Shown piece after piece: positions 16,075 to 23,230 of a stretch of DNA of 34,828 nucleotides. The notes below the pieces were generated by a model. It did no database searches, was not told where the DNA came from, and worked only from the letters and a program-made list of their open reading frames with translations. How positions within the stretch are numbered: the stretch's first letter is position 1; every line of letters starts with the position of its first letter. The DNA lies in assembly GCA_964606895.1 (NCBI GenBank), contig CAZSHX010000049.1, positions 1-34,828 on the forward strand, written 5' to 3'. The DNA is from CAZSHX01 sp964606895. GTDB lineage: Bacteria; Bacteroidota; Ignavibacteria; Kapaibacteriales; UBA2268. A program made the translations under genes and the position numbers.

Positions 16075-17384
16075 TGAAAAAATTACTGATTGTTGCTTAT
16101 TATTTTCCTCCTTCGGGCGGACCGGGTGTTCAGCGGGTTCTGAAGCATGTTAAGTATCTGCCCGAATTCGGTTGGGAGCCGATTGTTCTTAGTGTATCGA
16201 ACGGAGAGTTCCCTGCAAGAGATGAATCTTTGCTTGCCCAAGTGCCTGAAGGGACAAAAGTTTATCGTTCTCAGATTTACGAACCTTATGACATTTACCG
16301 TATGCTGACGGGCAAAAAACCGGGTTCAGCTATTGACGTAAATGTCATTAAAAAGGATGACCAAAAGATTGGTTTCAAAGAAAAAATTGCGGAGTTCATA
16401 AGGGCAACTTTTTTTATTCCCGATGCTCGAATTGGCTGGATGTTTACTGCAGGAAAAGAAATCAAGAAAATAATGAAGGAACATAAAATTGATGCAGTTT
16501 ACAGTTCGTCGCCGCCATACACCTGCTCTATGATAGCAAAAAATGTAAAAAATAAATTTAAAATACCATGGGTTGCAGGTTTTCGCGACCCATGGACAGG
16601 CTTCATTTCCTCACCTAAACGATGGTTTCTGCCGGCGGCAATAGACAGTGCATTCGAGCGTTCGGTTTTCGAATCGGCAGATGCAGTCGAATGTGCATGG
16701 GAGGGAATTATTAAAGATGCTGTAACTAAATATCCCGACCTTGACAAATCGAAATTCCATCATGTGCCCAACGGGTTCGATTCGGCAGATTTTCCAAAAG
16801 TAAATTATACCCGAAATGATAAATTTAATGTTACTTATACCGGTTCGATGTATGGCAGACGGAATCCCTCAAGTTTTTTTGCGGCAATCGAGCAACTAAT
16901 CAGGGATAATAAAATTGCGGCTAATGATATTCATCTCCGGTTTATCGGCAGATTTGGGACGGAAGTGGAGGATATGTTCCAAAATGCTTCCTTCAAAGAT
17001 AATATTGAGGTGATTTCATATATCCCTCATCACAAAAGCATTGAATATCTTATGCTTTCTGAGGTTTTGCTGTTGGTGGTGGATGAATCCAAAGAAAGCG
17101 AAGAGATTGTACCCGGCAAGGTTTACGAATATATCGGCGTTAAAAAGCCAATTCTTGCAATTGCACCACAGAGCAGTGCCATAGCCAAATTGATGAGAGA
17201 AACTGCAAGCGGGAAAATTGCTCACCAAAGTGAAATTCAAAAAATTGCAGATATTTTTCTGGAATATTATGAATGCTGGAAGCAAAACAAACCCATGTTT
17301 TCTCCGAATGAATCAGAAATTACTAAATACGAAAGAAAGCAGTCGGCAAAATATTTAGCCGGATTACTTGATAACTTTATTTAA
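16074..17384 (+). CDS. Family-4-type glycosyltransferase (GT-B fold)
   Basis: The 436-aa product has the N-terminal acceptor-side motif of GT4 enzymes (LLIVAYYFPPSGGPGVQR, residues 4-21), a long N-terminal Rossmann half, and a C-terminal donor-binding half. The donor half includes VTYTGSMYGRRNPSSFF and the E-x7-E-like ESEEIVPGKVYEYIGVKKP. It has no signal peptide and probably works on the cytoplasmic face of the inner membrane, adding a sugar to a lipid-linked glycan or other envelope polysaccharide. It overlaps the S41-like gene by one base (TAATG), so the two are co-translated. The sugar and acceptor cannot be read from sequence. Confidence 0.88.
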   Translation: MKKLLIVAYYFPPSGGPGVQRVLKHVKYLPEFGWEPIVLSVSNGEFPARDESLLAQVPEGTKVYRSQIYEPYDIYRMLTGKKPGSAIDVNVIKKDDQKIGFKEKIAEFIRATFFIPDARIGWMFTAGKEIKKIMKEHKIDAVYSSSPPYTCSMIAKNVKNKFKIPWVAGFRDPWTGFISSPKRWFLPAAIDSAFERSVFESADAVECAWEGIIKDAVTKYPDLDKSKFHHVPNGFDSADFPKVNYTRNDKFNVTYTGSMYGRRNPSSFFAAIEQLIRDNKIAANDIHLRFIGRFGTEVEDMFQNASFKDNIEVISYIPHHKSIEYLMLSEVLLLVVDESKESEEIVPGKVYEYIGVKKPILAIAPQSSAIAKLMRETASGKIAHQSEIQKIADIFLEYYECWKQNKPMFSPNESEITKYERKQSAKYLAGLLDNFI

Positions 17385-17396
17385 ACTTTTGACATT

Positions 17397-17669
17397 ATGG
17401 AATTATTATTTGATGAAATAAGCGATATTTTTTCTGAATGGGATCCTTTAAATGTATTTCACGAAATTGCTTATGATGAATATAAGGATGATTTTCCAAA
17501 AATAATTCGTTCAATTGGAAATAGAGTTGTATTGTTTGAATGCATACAAGATATTCTTATGAACAAATTAGGTGTAGGATTTAATTCTAAGAATAACGAA
17601 CATGTCAGGGATTTGGAAATAATTTGTGATAGAATCTTAGAAAGATATGAAGAATGTATCCTATTGTGA
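17397..17669 (+). CDS. Small acidic protein resembling DUF1871; possible immunity protein
   Basis: The 90-aa product is soluble and acidic with no signal peptide. Its start (ISDIFSEWDPLNVF, then YDEYKDDFPKII) matches the way DUF1871 proteins open, with a conserved WDP followed by a DEY. The C-terminal half is predicted helical (CDRILERYEECILL). It follows the glycosyltransferase by 12 bp but its base composition is clearly more AT-rich. In related genomes small genes of this kind often sit beside polymorphic toxins, and its neighbours here support that. The function itself is inference. Confidence 0.6.
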   Translation: MELLFDEISDIFSEWDPLNVFHEIAYDEYKDDFPKIIRSIGNRVVLFECIQDILMNKLGVGFNSKNNEHVRDLEIICDRILERYEECILL

Positions 17670-17692
17670 TTCTTTAATTTAGATGATAAATC

Positions 17693-18202
17693 ATGGAATT
17701 AAATAAAAATTTAAAAAAATGGGGTTACAAAATATCATCAGGTGATATTTTCGAAATACCACAAAACAATCAGAAAAAAGCATTTTTCCAATTTTTATTC
17801 AAAGATGAATTTTATATGTCGGGTCATCTAATCAGGGCTTTTAACTTGAAAATTGATTATGACAAAACTATAGATTTGAATGAATTAGTAAAAAGTGAAA
17901 TTAAATTCCATACTTACACTAGAGTTTTACAAGGACTTAGAGATAAATTATGGGTTAAAATCGGAAATATTTATTTACCCAATGATTTTCATGCACCTTT
18001 CTTAAGACGAACCCCGGATGTTGGTAAACCAATTTCTGTTTCAAAAAACTGGATCATTCTTTTGCCTGGTACAGATTATGAAAAATTTGTAGGTGAACTT
18101 GATGATGAAACGAGGAAAATTGATATTGCCAGAATTTTCCCGCCATTTGCTATTGTAAAGTGGTTAGAAACCGGTTGGCATGGTTTTAAAATTCTAGAAT
18201 AG
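17693..18202 (+). CDS. Imm26-like putative immunity protein
   Basis: The 169-aa product is cytosolic by appearance. Its N-terminus (KKWGYKISSGDIFEIP, residues 8-23) resembles the opening of Imm26-family immunity proteins, which start with a basic stretch and a GD-x-F-x-IP motif before a beta-rich domain. The rest (LWVKIGNIYLPNDFHAPF, NWIILLPGTDYEKFVGEL) looks like a mixed beta/alpha protein. It follows the 90-aa gene by 23 bp and precedes a broken toxin/partner cassette, so a role in neutralising a polymorphic toxin is plausible. No intact toxin gene for it lies in this window. The family call rests on motif resemblance only. Confidence 0.6.
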   Translation: MELNKNLKKWGYKISSGDIFEIPQNNQKKAFFQFLFKDEFYMSGHLIRAFNLKIDYDKTIDLNELVKSEIKFHTYTRVLQGLRDKLWVKIGNIYLPNDFHAPFLRRTPDVGKPISVSKNWIILLPGTDYEKFVGELDDETRKIDIARIFPPFAIVKWLETGWHGFKILE

Positions 18203-18222
18203 ATACGATTTAAAATATAACT

Positions 18223-18370
18223 TTACAACAATTATTATTCACAATATTATGATTATTATTTAAAAAGTAAAGAATAAAGGAGTAAAATTATGTATGCAAC
18301 ATCAATAATAATAATGTTTTTCCAAATTGTCAATTTTCTTCAATTAACAGAGAAAGACAAACAAAATAAT
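18223..18370 (+). repeat. 148-bp direct repeat, copy 1
   Basis: It matches 20069-20216 over 148 bp without gaps, with about 7 differences in my hand alignment. It covers the last 16 codons of the toxin-like tail (ending YLKSKE and TAA), the AAAGGAG ribosome-binding site, and the first 27 codons of the partner gene. The copies diverge abruptly on both sides. Confidence 0.9.
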
Positions 18371-18379
18371 CAAATTTGA
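18290..18379 (+). pseudogene. Truncated copy of the 268-aa partner (immunity-like) gene
   Basis: The frame starts with MYATSIIIMFFQIVNFLQL, nearly identical to the intact gene at 20136, keeps the same ribosome-binding site, and stops after 29 codons when it runs into unrelated sequence at about 18371. Only the hydrophobic anchor and the first charged residues survive. Confidence 0.8.
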
Positions 18380-18434
18380 GCGAAAGGAAGCCGCCGGAAA
18401 GCTGGCAAATTTATTGAACAAATTAGTTGTTTAA
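18369..18434 (+). pseudogene. Orphan C-terminal tail of an unidentified gene
   Basis: In a frame different from the truncated partner gene, 21 codons read as IKFERKEAAGKLANLLNKL and end at TAA 18432-18434. The segment is richer in GC and has a helical, amphipathic look unlike the surrounding DNA, suggesting the 3' end of another gene joined to the broken cassette. Too short to identify. Confidence 0.35.
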
Positions 18435-18544
18435 TTCTATTATGTCCAAATTTTTACATACTGATAAATTAACTTTGCAGTTGTAAGCAAAATTATTCAT
18501 TTCAAATCCGGAAGACTGACAAAATTCATTACTTTTTCATTTCA

Positions 18545-18575
18545 TTTGATTTTAATAAATTGTAAATTATACTTA
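18545..18575 (+). promoter_or_regulatory. Candidate Bacteroidota-type promoter for the propeller gene
   Basis: TTTG (18545-18548), a 19-bp spacer, then TATACTTA (18568-18575) resembles the Bacteroidota -33/-7 pattern TTTG-N19-TAnnTTTG with two mismatches in the -7 box. It would start transcription roughly 60 bp before the ATG at 18638. Confidence 0.35.
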
Positions 18576-18637
18576 TTAGTATGTTGAGTTTTCTCAAAAT
18601 CAATTTTATATAATAAACTGTTTCAAAAAGGTGAAAA

Positions 18638-19924
18638 ATGAAAATAGCTAAATCAACAAAATCGACTCTCAGAATTATCTTAGTTAGTTTATTTGTTTTC
18701 ATACTGTCTTCAAATAATAATATCCATGCACAAAACAATCCCGAATGGATGTATTTTCGTTCAGGGATTGTCGGATTGGCAAATTCTCCTGTATATCAAA
18801 TAGCTATTGACGACAGTTTGAATAAATGGTGTTTGATTGACTTCTATTACTTATGCAAATTAAAAGACAGTTCTTGGTCAATATATAATGGCCCGGGTAT
18901 TTATCTTCGTTCGATGTCAATTGATAATGACGGGGTGAAGTGGATTGGCACCTCAAGTGGCTTAATGAAATTCGATGGAGAAAAATTCGTTACTACAAAT
19001 CCCGAAATTCCTTTAAATTCGGTAATTTCAGTAATAACAGATAGATTTAATAACAAATGGCTGTTGACTGATGCCGGATTAGTCAAATATGATAACTTGA
19101 ATTGGACAATAATTGACTCCTTAGTATCTGAAAATCAAACTGAAGGTCACTATTTCGATAAATTAGTTTGCGACTCAGCTAATAATATTTGGATAGCTTC
19201 GGATACTTTTTTGATAAAATATAGTAGTAAATCAAAGTCAAAATATACTTTAGCCGACTTTGGTTGTCCGAATAACTACATACGTTCAATTCAAGCCGAC
19301 CCAATCGGGAATCTCTGGTTGGGGTCAGACCGCAATCTAATCAAAATTGGTGATAAAAACCATCAGGTATTTATGCCTGATGATTCGATAATTCCATACA
19401 TCCTCTCCGGATTCCGGAATATCGGGTTTGACAAATCAAATAACGTATGGATTGCTGCATTGCGATTTGGACTTATAAAATTTGATGGAACGAATTGGAC
19501 TTACTTCACAAGAAAAAATTCGAATTATAAATTTAATCAATTCCATTCAATAGCTATTGATAAACTTGGAAATATCTGGCTTGGTTTAGAATTTGCGGAT
19601 GTTCATGCTTATAGAAAAGGTGGTGTCTTACTTGATGTCTCCGAAAATTTACTAAATAATTTCAGTGAATTCTCACTCTCACCCAATCCTGCTAACGATT
19701 TCATCCAAATTTCTTGTTCCCCCATAAGCAAGAGTGGATTAGGGGGTGTATCTGTTGAGGTATATAATGTTTTCGGGCAGAGAGTCTTGACCACCCCGGC
19801 ACTCCGTGCCTCTCCTACTTATCAAGGAGAGGATAATTTACGTCTCAATGTTTCCGGTTTGACACCCGGATTCTATTTTGTAAAGTGTGGGGATACTTTT
19901 GGTAAGTTTTTAAAATCAGATTAA
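18638..19924 (+). CDS. Exported two-component-regulator-type propeller protein with T9SS sorting domain
   Basis: The 428-aa product has a signal peptide ending in NNNIHAQ and blades of the ligand-binding sensor propeller type (DNDGVKWIGTSSGLMKFDG, DSANNIWIASDTFLIKY, DPIGNLWLGSDRNLIKIG, DKLGNIWLGLEF). The Trp-Ile/Leu-Gly core is that of reg_prop repeats, normally the periplasmic half of hybrid two-component systems. Here the propeller is not followed by a kinase. It ends in a T9SS type-A sorting domain (LSPNPANDFIQIS, VYNVFGQRVLT, NVSGLTPGFYFVKCG). Two palindromic stretches sit inside the sorting domain at 19715-19745 and 19798-19832. The gene lies between the two 148-bp repeat copies. RBS AAAAAGGTG precedes the ATG. 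Confidence 0.85.
   Translation: MKIAKSTKSTLRIILVSLFVFILSSNNNIHAQNNPEWMYFRSGIVGLANSPVYQIAIDDSLNKWCLIDFYYLCKLKDSSWSIYNGPGIYLRSMSIDNDGVKWIGTSSGLMKFDGEKFVTTNPEIPLNSVISVITDRFNNKWLLTDAGLVKYDNLNWTIIDSLVSENQTEGHYFDKLVCDSANNIWIASDTFLIKYSSKSKSKYTLADFGCPNNYIRSIQADPIGNLWLGSDRNLIKIGDKNHQVFMPDDSIIPYILSGFRNIGFDKSNNVWIAALRFGLIKFDGTNWTYFTRKNSNYKFNQFHSIAIDKLGNIWLGLEFADVHAYRKGGVLLDVSENLLNNFSEFSLSPNPANDFIQISCSPISKSGLGGVSVEVYNVFGQRVLTTPALRASPTYQGEDNLRLNVSGLTPGFYFVKCGDTFGKFLKSD
19798..19832. repeat. Paired palindromes inside a T9SS sorting domain (copy 3)
   Basis: GGCAC-TCC-GTGCC (19798-19810) is directly followed by CCTCTCC...GGAGAGG (19809-19815 and 19826-19832). The second stem has the same bases as the one at 1274-1290. 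They encode the PALRASPTYQGEDN linker between two strands of the sorting domain. Confidence 0.7.
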
Positions 19925-20123
19925 ACCCAAATTAATCAGTAGAGAAAAATCTTATACTTTTTCAATGATTTTATCTCATGAATTTGGTCATCAATCAGAT
20001 TCGTTTTTGAAGCAAGGTCCAATTTACAGAGAGTTATCTGCACGTTTGTTTACCAGAACATTATACGATTACAACAATTATAATTCACAATATTATGATA
20101 AGTATTTAAAAAGCAAAGAATAA
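19914..20123 (+). pseudogene. Orphan C-terminal fragment of a toxin-like zinc metallopeptidase
   Basis: An open frame runs from just after the propeller gene's sorting domain; its only ATG is at 19965 and gives a 52-aa reading. It contains SMILSHEFGHQSDSF, an HExxH zincin motif on a hydrophobic helix, and then a polar tail YDYNNYNSQYYDKYLKSKE. This layout resembles the C-terminal metallopeptidase domains of Rhs/polymorphic toxins. Its TAA overlaps the RBS of the next gene, 12 bp before that gene's ATG, as in toxin-immunity pairs. No full-length toxin, start signal or delivery domain is attached, so it is best seen as a displaced cassette end; a functional 52-aa peptide cannot be excluded. Confidence 0.55.
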
Positions 20124-20216
20124 AGGAGTAAAATTATGTATGCAACATCAATAATAATAATACTTTTCCAAATTGTCAATTTTCTTCAATTGACAGAGAA
20201 AGACAAACAAAATAAT
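20069..20216 (+). repeat. 148-bp direct repeat, copy 2
   Basis: This is the counterpart of 18223-18370. This copy is continuous with the orphan toxin-like tail on the left and the intact 268-aa gene on the right, so it looks like the parental arrangement. Confidence 0.9.
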
Positions 20217-20942
20217 TTGGAAATCGCAAAAAATATCATCTCAAATGTTGATTTGATTGATTCGATGTATGCAAGGAACTATCAAGTTACACGCAATTTT
20301 TGTTCTAATTATAGATTTGGTCACTTTCATAGTAAATTAAAGTCTGATATAGTTAAGGACAAACTAAATGGAGAGTATTCCTTTTTAAACGATTCCATAT
20401 TTAATCGAGATTATAAAAATGTATATTTTCTTGAACAAGACATAAAATTTAAGAATAATTTTTCTAATAGAATATTATCTTTTAATTTCATGAATGGGGA
20501 TTCTGGTATATGGAAACTTACAGAAATAGCTTATGAATATTTTCAAATAACAGATGTGGATAAATTATATTGTCAGAAAATTGCTCAAAATATTATCGAG
20601 AATGTTGATATTTTAGAAGAAATAAAAAATGACTCAAATATTGTTACTTTCAGTTTTCGAGTAAGTCATGGCACAAGTGTCAAATACTTTAAAAATAAGG
20701 TTCTAAATACTAAATTAAATGAAGGATACTCTTTTATCAGGGATACAGTCAGTAAAGCTATGTTTCAACATAACAATTTTCTTTTTTATAAATTGAAATA
20801 TAAAAATTTGTCGAAAGATGAGATTTTGTGGTTTAATTTTCAAAACAATGAATATGGACAATGGAAACTTGGCGGTATTTCCTTTTGCAACAATCCGGGG
20901 CAACAGCTTCCTGACGCTTATATACCTTGCGATAAGAAATAG
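20136..20942 (+). CDS. Two-repeat, membrane-anchored putative immunity protein
   Basis: The 268-aa product starts with an uncleaved-looking hydrophobic segment (MYATSIIIILFQIVNFLQL) and then carries two copies of a domain of about 110 residues. Matching blocks are AKNIISNVD (31-39) with AQNIIENVD (150-158), LNGEYSFLND (77-86) with LNEGYSFIRD (194-203), and LSFNFMNGDSGIWKL (114-128) with LWFNFQNNEYGQWKL (231-245). I do not recognise the family. It directly follows the HEFGH-containing tail with a strong AAAGGAG site, the position of an immunity gene. A periplasm-facing anchored protein would suit an incoming peptidase toxin; this is inference. Base composition is very AT-rich. Confidence 0.7.
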   Translation: MYATSIIIILFQIVNFLQLTEKDKQNNLEIAKNIISNVDLIDSMYARNYQVTRNFCSNYRFGHFHSKLKSDIVKDKLNGEYSFLNDSIFNRDYKNVYFLEQDIKFKNNFSNRILSFNFMNGDSGIWKLTEIAYEYFQITDVDKLYCQKIAQNIIENVDILEEIKNDSNIVTFSFRVSHGTSVKYFKNKVLNTKLNEGYSFIRDTVSKAMFQHNNFLFYKLKYKNLSKDEILWFNFQNNEYGQWKLGGISFCNNPGQQLPDAYIPCDKK

Positions 20943-20993
20943 AGGAAAGGAAGTGAGTGTTCGTTTTTCCTCTCGGCAGGAGTTTCCTCCTGC
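20941..20993. terminator. Hairpin pair between convergent genes
   Basis: AGAGGAAA pairs with TTTCCTCT (20941-20948 with 20966-20973), starting at the stop codon of the 268-aa gene. Directly after it GCAGGAG-TTTC-CTCCTGC forms a perfect 7-bp stem (20976-20993). There is no clear T-tract after either, so they may act as a transcript end for convergent genes or be repeat DNA. An inverted match to CAGGAGTT also occurs near 21046-21053. Confidence 0.45.
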
Positions 20994-21067
20994 AGTTCTT
21001 CAACTTGTTGTATTAATATTCAATCACGCTATGAGGACAGGGGGCAACTCCTGACCGATGACGCAAC

Positions 21068-22042
21068 TTACTTCTCTAATGGCGGCGGCTCGCTCAAGAG
21101 CAGTCTGCCAGGGTCGTTACTGTAAGTTCTCAGGGTTTTCTGAAGTTGCTTATTTGTTTTTCTGATTTCGTTCAATGTTTCGTCAAAACCGAAAATTGCA
21201 GAATCGAAACGATAACCGAGAGCAAACAAAACAGTTTTGGCATTATTCATCAGTGAGTCATATTGTGCCAATGCCTTGTCCAGCTTACCTGAAAGATTGA
21301 TTGCCTGTAACTGGAAATTCAAACTATCAGAAAATTTTTCGAGTTTTTGCGAAGTTGCAAGGAATCTCTGACTTGTTGCTGAAAGATTGTCAATAATTTT
21401 TGAAGTGTCGGCATGAGCAAAAATGCTGTTCAGTCTTTCTGACGAAGCATTCAAATTAGTGATGATACCAAAAAGTTCTTTGTTATTGAAAAAATCGGTT
21501 GTTGTCTGCAAGAAATTAATAATTTCCTCAGAAACCTGCCCGTACTGAAATTGATTGAGATTGTTCATCACTTCCCTTGCGGCAATTTCAATTTCTTCAA
21601 TGCCCGAAGGTGCAGATTTAATTAGTTTGAACGGCGGTTTGAAACTCAGATAGGGATAGCTTCGGAGTACAATGCTGTCATGAGGATAATGCAGTTGGAG
21701 GAATTTGCTTCCGGTAAGTCCTGCAAGCTCTGACTTCACGCGAAGACTGTCGCCGATAGTAATTTTTTTGTCAATTACAAGAATGACTTCAATCAATTTT
21801 CCGTCGGGAGCAACTCGTAACTTATTGACAGAACCAACGGGAACACCCATGTATTTAACAGGGGAACCCTTTTCCAAACCCTCGACCGAGCCGGAAAAAT
21901 AAGTTACGTATTCTACATTTTCTTTTAGAAACTGAGATGCACCCAGCCAGATAATTATTCCAATTATTGAGAGGGTACCGAAAATAACAAAAATACCAAT
22001 CAGAAACGGACTGGTGGCTCTCCTTGTTGGTACTGAAGACAT
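21068..22042 (-). CDS. MlaD-like MCE-domain protein (ABC lipid transporter substrate-binding component)
   Basis: The 324-aa product has one N-terminal transmembrane helix (PFLIGIFVIFGTLSIIGIII), then an MCE domain, about residues 40-115 (VEGLEKGSPVKYMGVPVGSV, SELAGLTGSKFLQLH). A long helical, coiled-coil-like tail follows, ending in a Pro-rich LLLSEPPPLEK. MCE proteins form rings that move phospholipids or hydrophobic molecules between the inner and outer membranes, together with a permease (MlaE) and an ATPase (MlaF). Neither partner is in this window; the gene lies 51 bp after ftsY on the same strand and faces the toxin-like island tail to tail. The name mlaD is deliberately not assigned because substrate and operon partners are missing. 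Confidence 0.88.
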   Translation of the reverse strand: MSSVPTRRATSPFLIGIFVIFGTLSIIGIIIWLGASQFLKENVEYVTYFSGSVEGLEKGSPVKYMGVPVGSVNKLRVAPDGKLIEVILVIDKKITIGDSLRVKSELAGLTGSKFLQLHYPHDSIVLRSYPYLSFKPPFKLIKSAPSGIEEIEIAAREVMNNLNQFQYGQVSEEIINFLQTTTDFFNNKELFGIITNLNASSERLNSIFAHADTSKIIDNLSATSQRFLATSQKLEKFSDSLNFQLQAINLSGKLDKALAQYDSLMNNAKTVLFALGYRFDSAIFGFDETLNEIRKTNKQLQKTLRTYSNDPGRLLLSEPPPLEK

Positions 22043-22093
22043 AATTCCCTCAATTAATCTGTTATAAAGTTAGACCAAAATTATACTATCAAA

Positions 22094-23098
22094 TTACTTT
22101 GCCGAAAAAAGTGCTTCAACAAATTCTTCAGCATTGAATGCCTGCAAATCATCAATTTTTTCGCCTACTCCGATGTAACGAACCGGTATTTTCAGTTCAT
22201 TAGCAATAGCAATAACAACTCCGCCTTTTGCAGTTCCGTCAAGTTTTGTTAAAACAATACCTGATATAGCCGCAACTTTCATAAATTCCTTAGCCTGCTG
22301 AATTGCGTTCTGACCGGTGGTTGCATCAAGAACAAGAAAAACATCATCGGGAGATTCAGGTTTCAATTTTTTCATCACACGACTGATTTTTTCAAGTTCT
22401 GCCATCAGGTTTCCTTTGTTATGAAGTCTGCCTGCGGTATCTATAATAACTACATCGTCATTTTTTGCGATTGCTGAATTCAGAGTGTCATAAGCGACTG
22501 CGGCAGGGTCGGCACCCTGCTTTTGCTGAATAATCCCAACTCCTGCTCTTTCTGCCCATATTTCAAGCTGTTCGTTAGCCGCGGCACGAAAAGTGTCTGC
22601 CGCACCGATTAGGACTTTTCTTCCGGCTGATTTGTAATTATAGGCAAGTTTGCCAATAGTTGTCGTTTTCCCGACTCCATTAACGCCGATAACTAAAATG
22701 GTATGAGGCTTTTTGGTTTCATCAACAAAATAAGATGCATCATTGTCAGCTGAGGATGAAGTGATAATAATCTTAAGGATTTCCTCTTTCAAGATTCCTA
22801 AAACATCCTCGGAATTTTCGTGTCCTTCTTTTTTTACTCTGTCTTTCAGAGCATTGATAATTCTTTCGGTTGTATCAAATCCGATGTCTGCGGTTATGAG
22901 AATTGCTTCAATCTCGCCAATCAGTTCAGCATCAATTTTTCTGCCGACACCGAGTACGGACTGAATTTTATCAACGAAAGAATCACGGGTTTTGGTAAGC
23001 CCGTCTTTAAGTTTATTAAAACTAATAGCTTCGGTTGCATTTTGAAATGCAGAAGAAACTTTTTCTTTGAATTTATCAAAAAATCCCATTTTTTCCAT
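22094..23098 (-). CDS. ftsY: Signal recognition particle receptor FtsY
   Basis: FtsY docks the SRP-ribosome complex to the membrane and hydrolyses GTP together with Ffh. The 334-aa product has the short amphipathic N-terminus (MGFFDKFKEKVSSAF) without the long acidic A domain of E. coli, then the helical N domain and the SRP GTPase domain. The P-loop GVNGVGKTTTIGKLAYN, the insertion-box region ADTFRAAANEQLEIWA, the G3 IDTAGRLHNKGNLM and the G4 TKLDGTAKGG are all present. An ATG three codons downstream (23089) is equally possible as the start, since GGAAAA lies just before it. The next gene on this strand, the MCE protein, may be co-transcribed. Confidence 0.96.
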   Translation of the reverse strand: MEKMGFFDKFKEKVSSAFQNATEAISFNKLKDGLTKTRDSFVDKIQSVLGVGRKIDAELIGEIEAILITADIGFDTTERIINALKDRVKKEGHENSEDVLGILKEEILKIIITSSSADNDASYFVDETKKPHTILVIGVNGVGKTTTIGKLAYNYKSAGRKVLIGAADTFRAAANEQLEIWAERAGVGIIQQKQGADPAAVAYDTLNSAIAKNDDVVIIDTAGRLHNKGNLMAELEKISRVMKKLKPESPDDVFLVLDATTGQNAIQQAKEFMKVAAISGIVLTKLDGTAKGGVVIAIANELKIPVRYIGVGEKIDDLQAFNAEEFVEALFSAK

Positions 23099-23230
23099 TT
23101 TCTAATGTTTAATAATTACAAATATAATGCTTTTTCGGCAATTCAACTTTTAGACTTTTCAAAGTATTATTAGTAATTTTGTATTCCTTTGAAGATTTTT
23201 TATTGAATTAATATTTAAAAACAGATTTTT

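Larger units (their letters stand above)
18203..18637. other. Gene-poor spacer holding a broken toxin/partner cassette
   Basis: This 435-bp stretch contains the first copy of the 148-bp direct repeat (18223-18370), a 29-codon truncated start of the partner gene (18290-18379), and a short open C-terminal tail (18369-18434). About 200 bp of AT-rich DNA then leads into the propeller gene, with a candidate promoter at 18545-18575. Confidence 0.7.
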
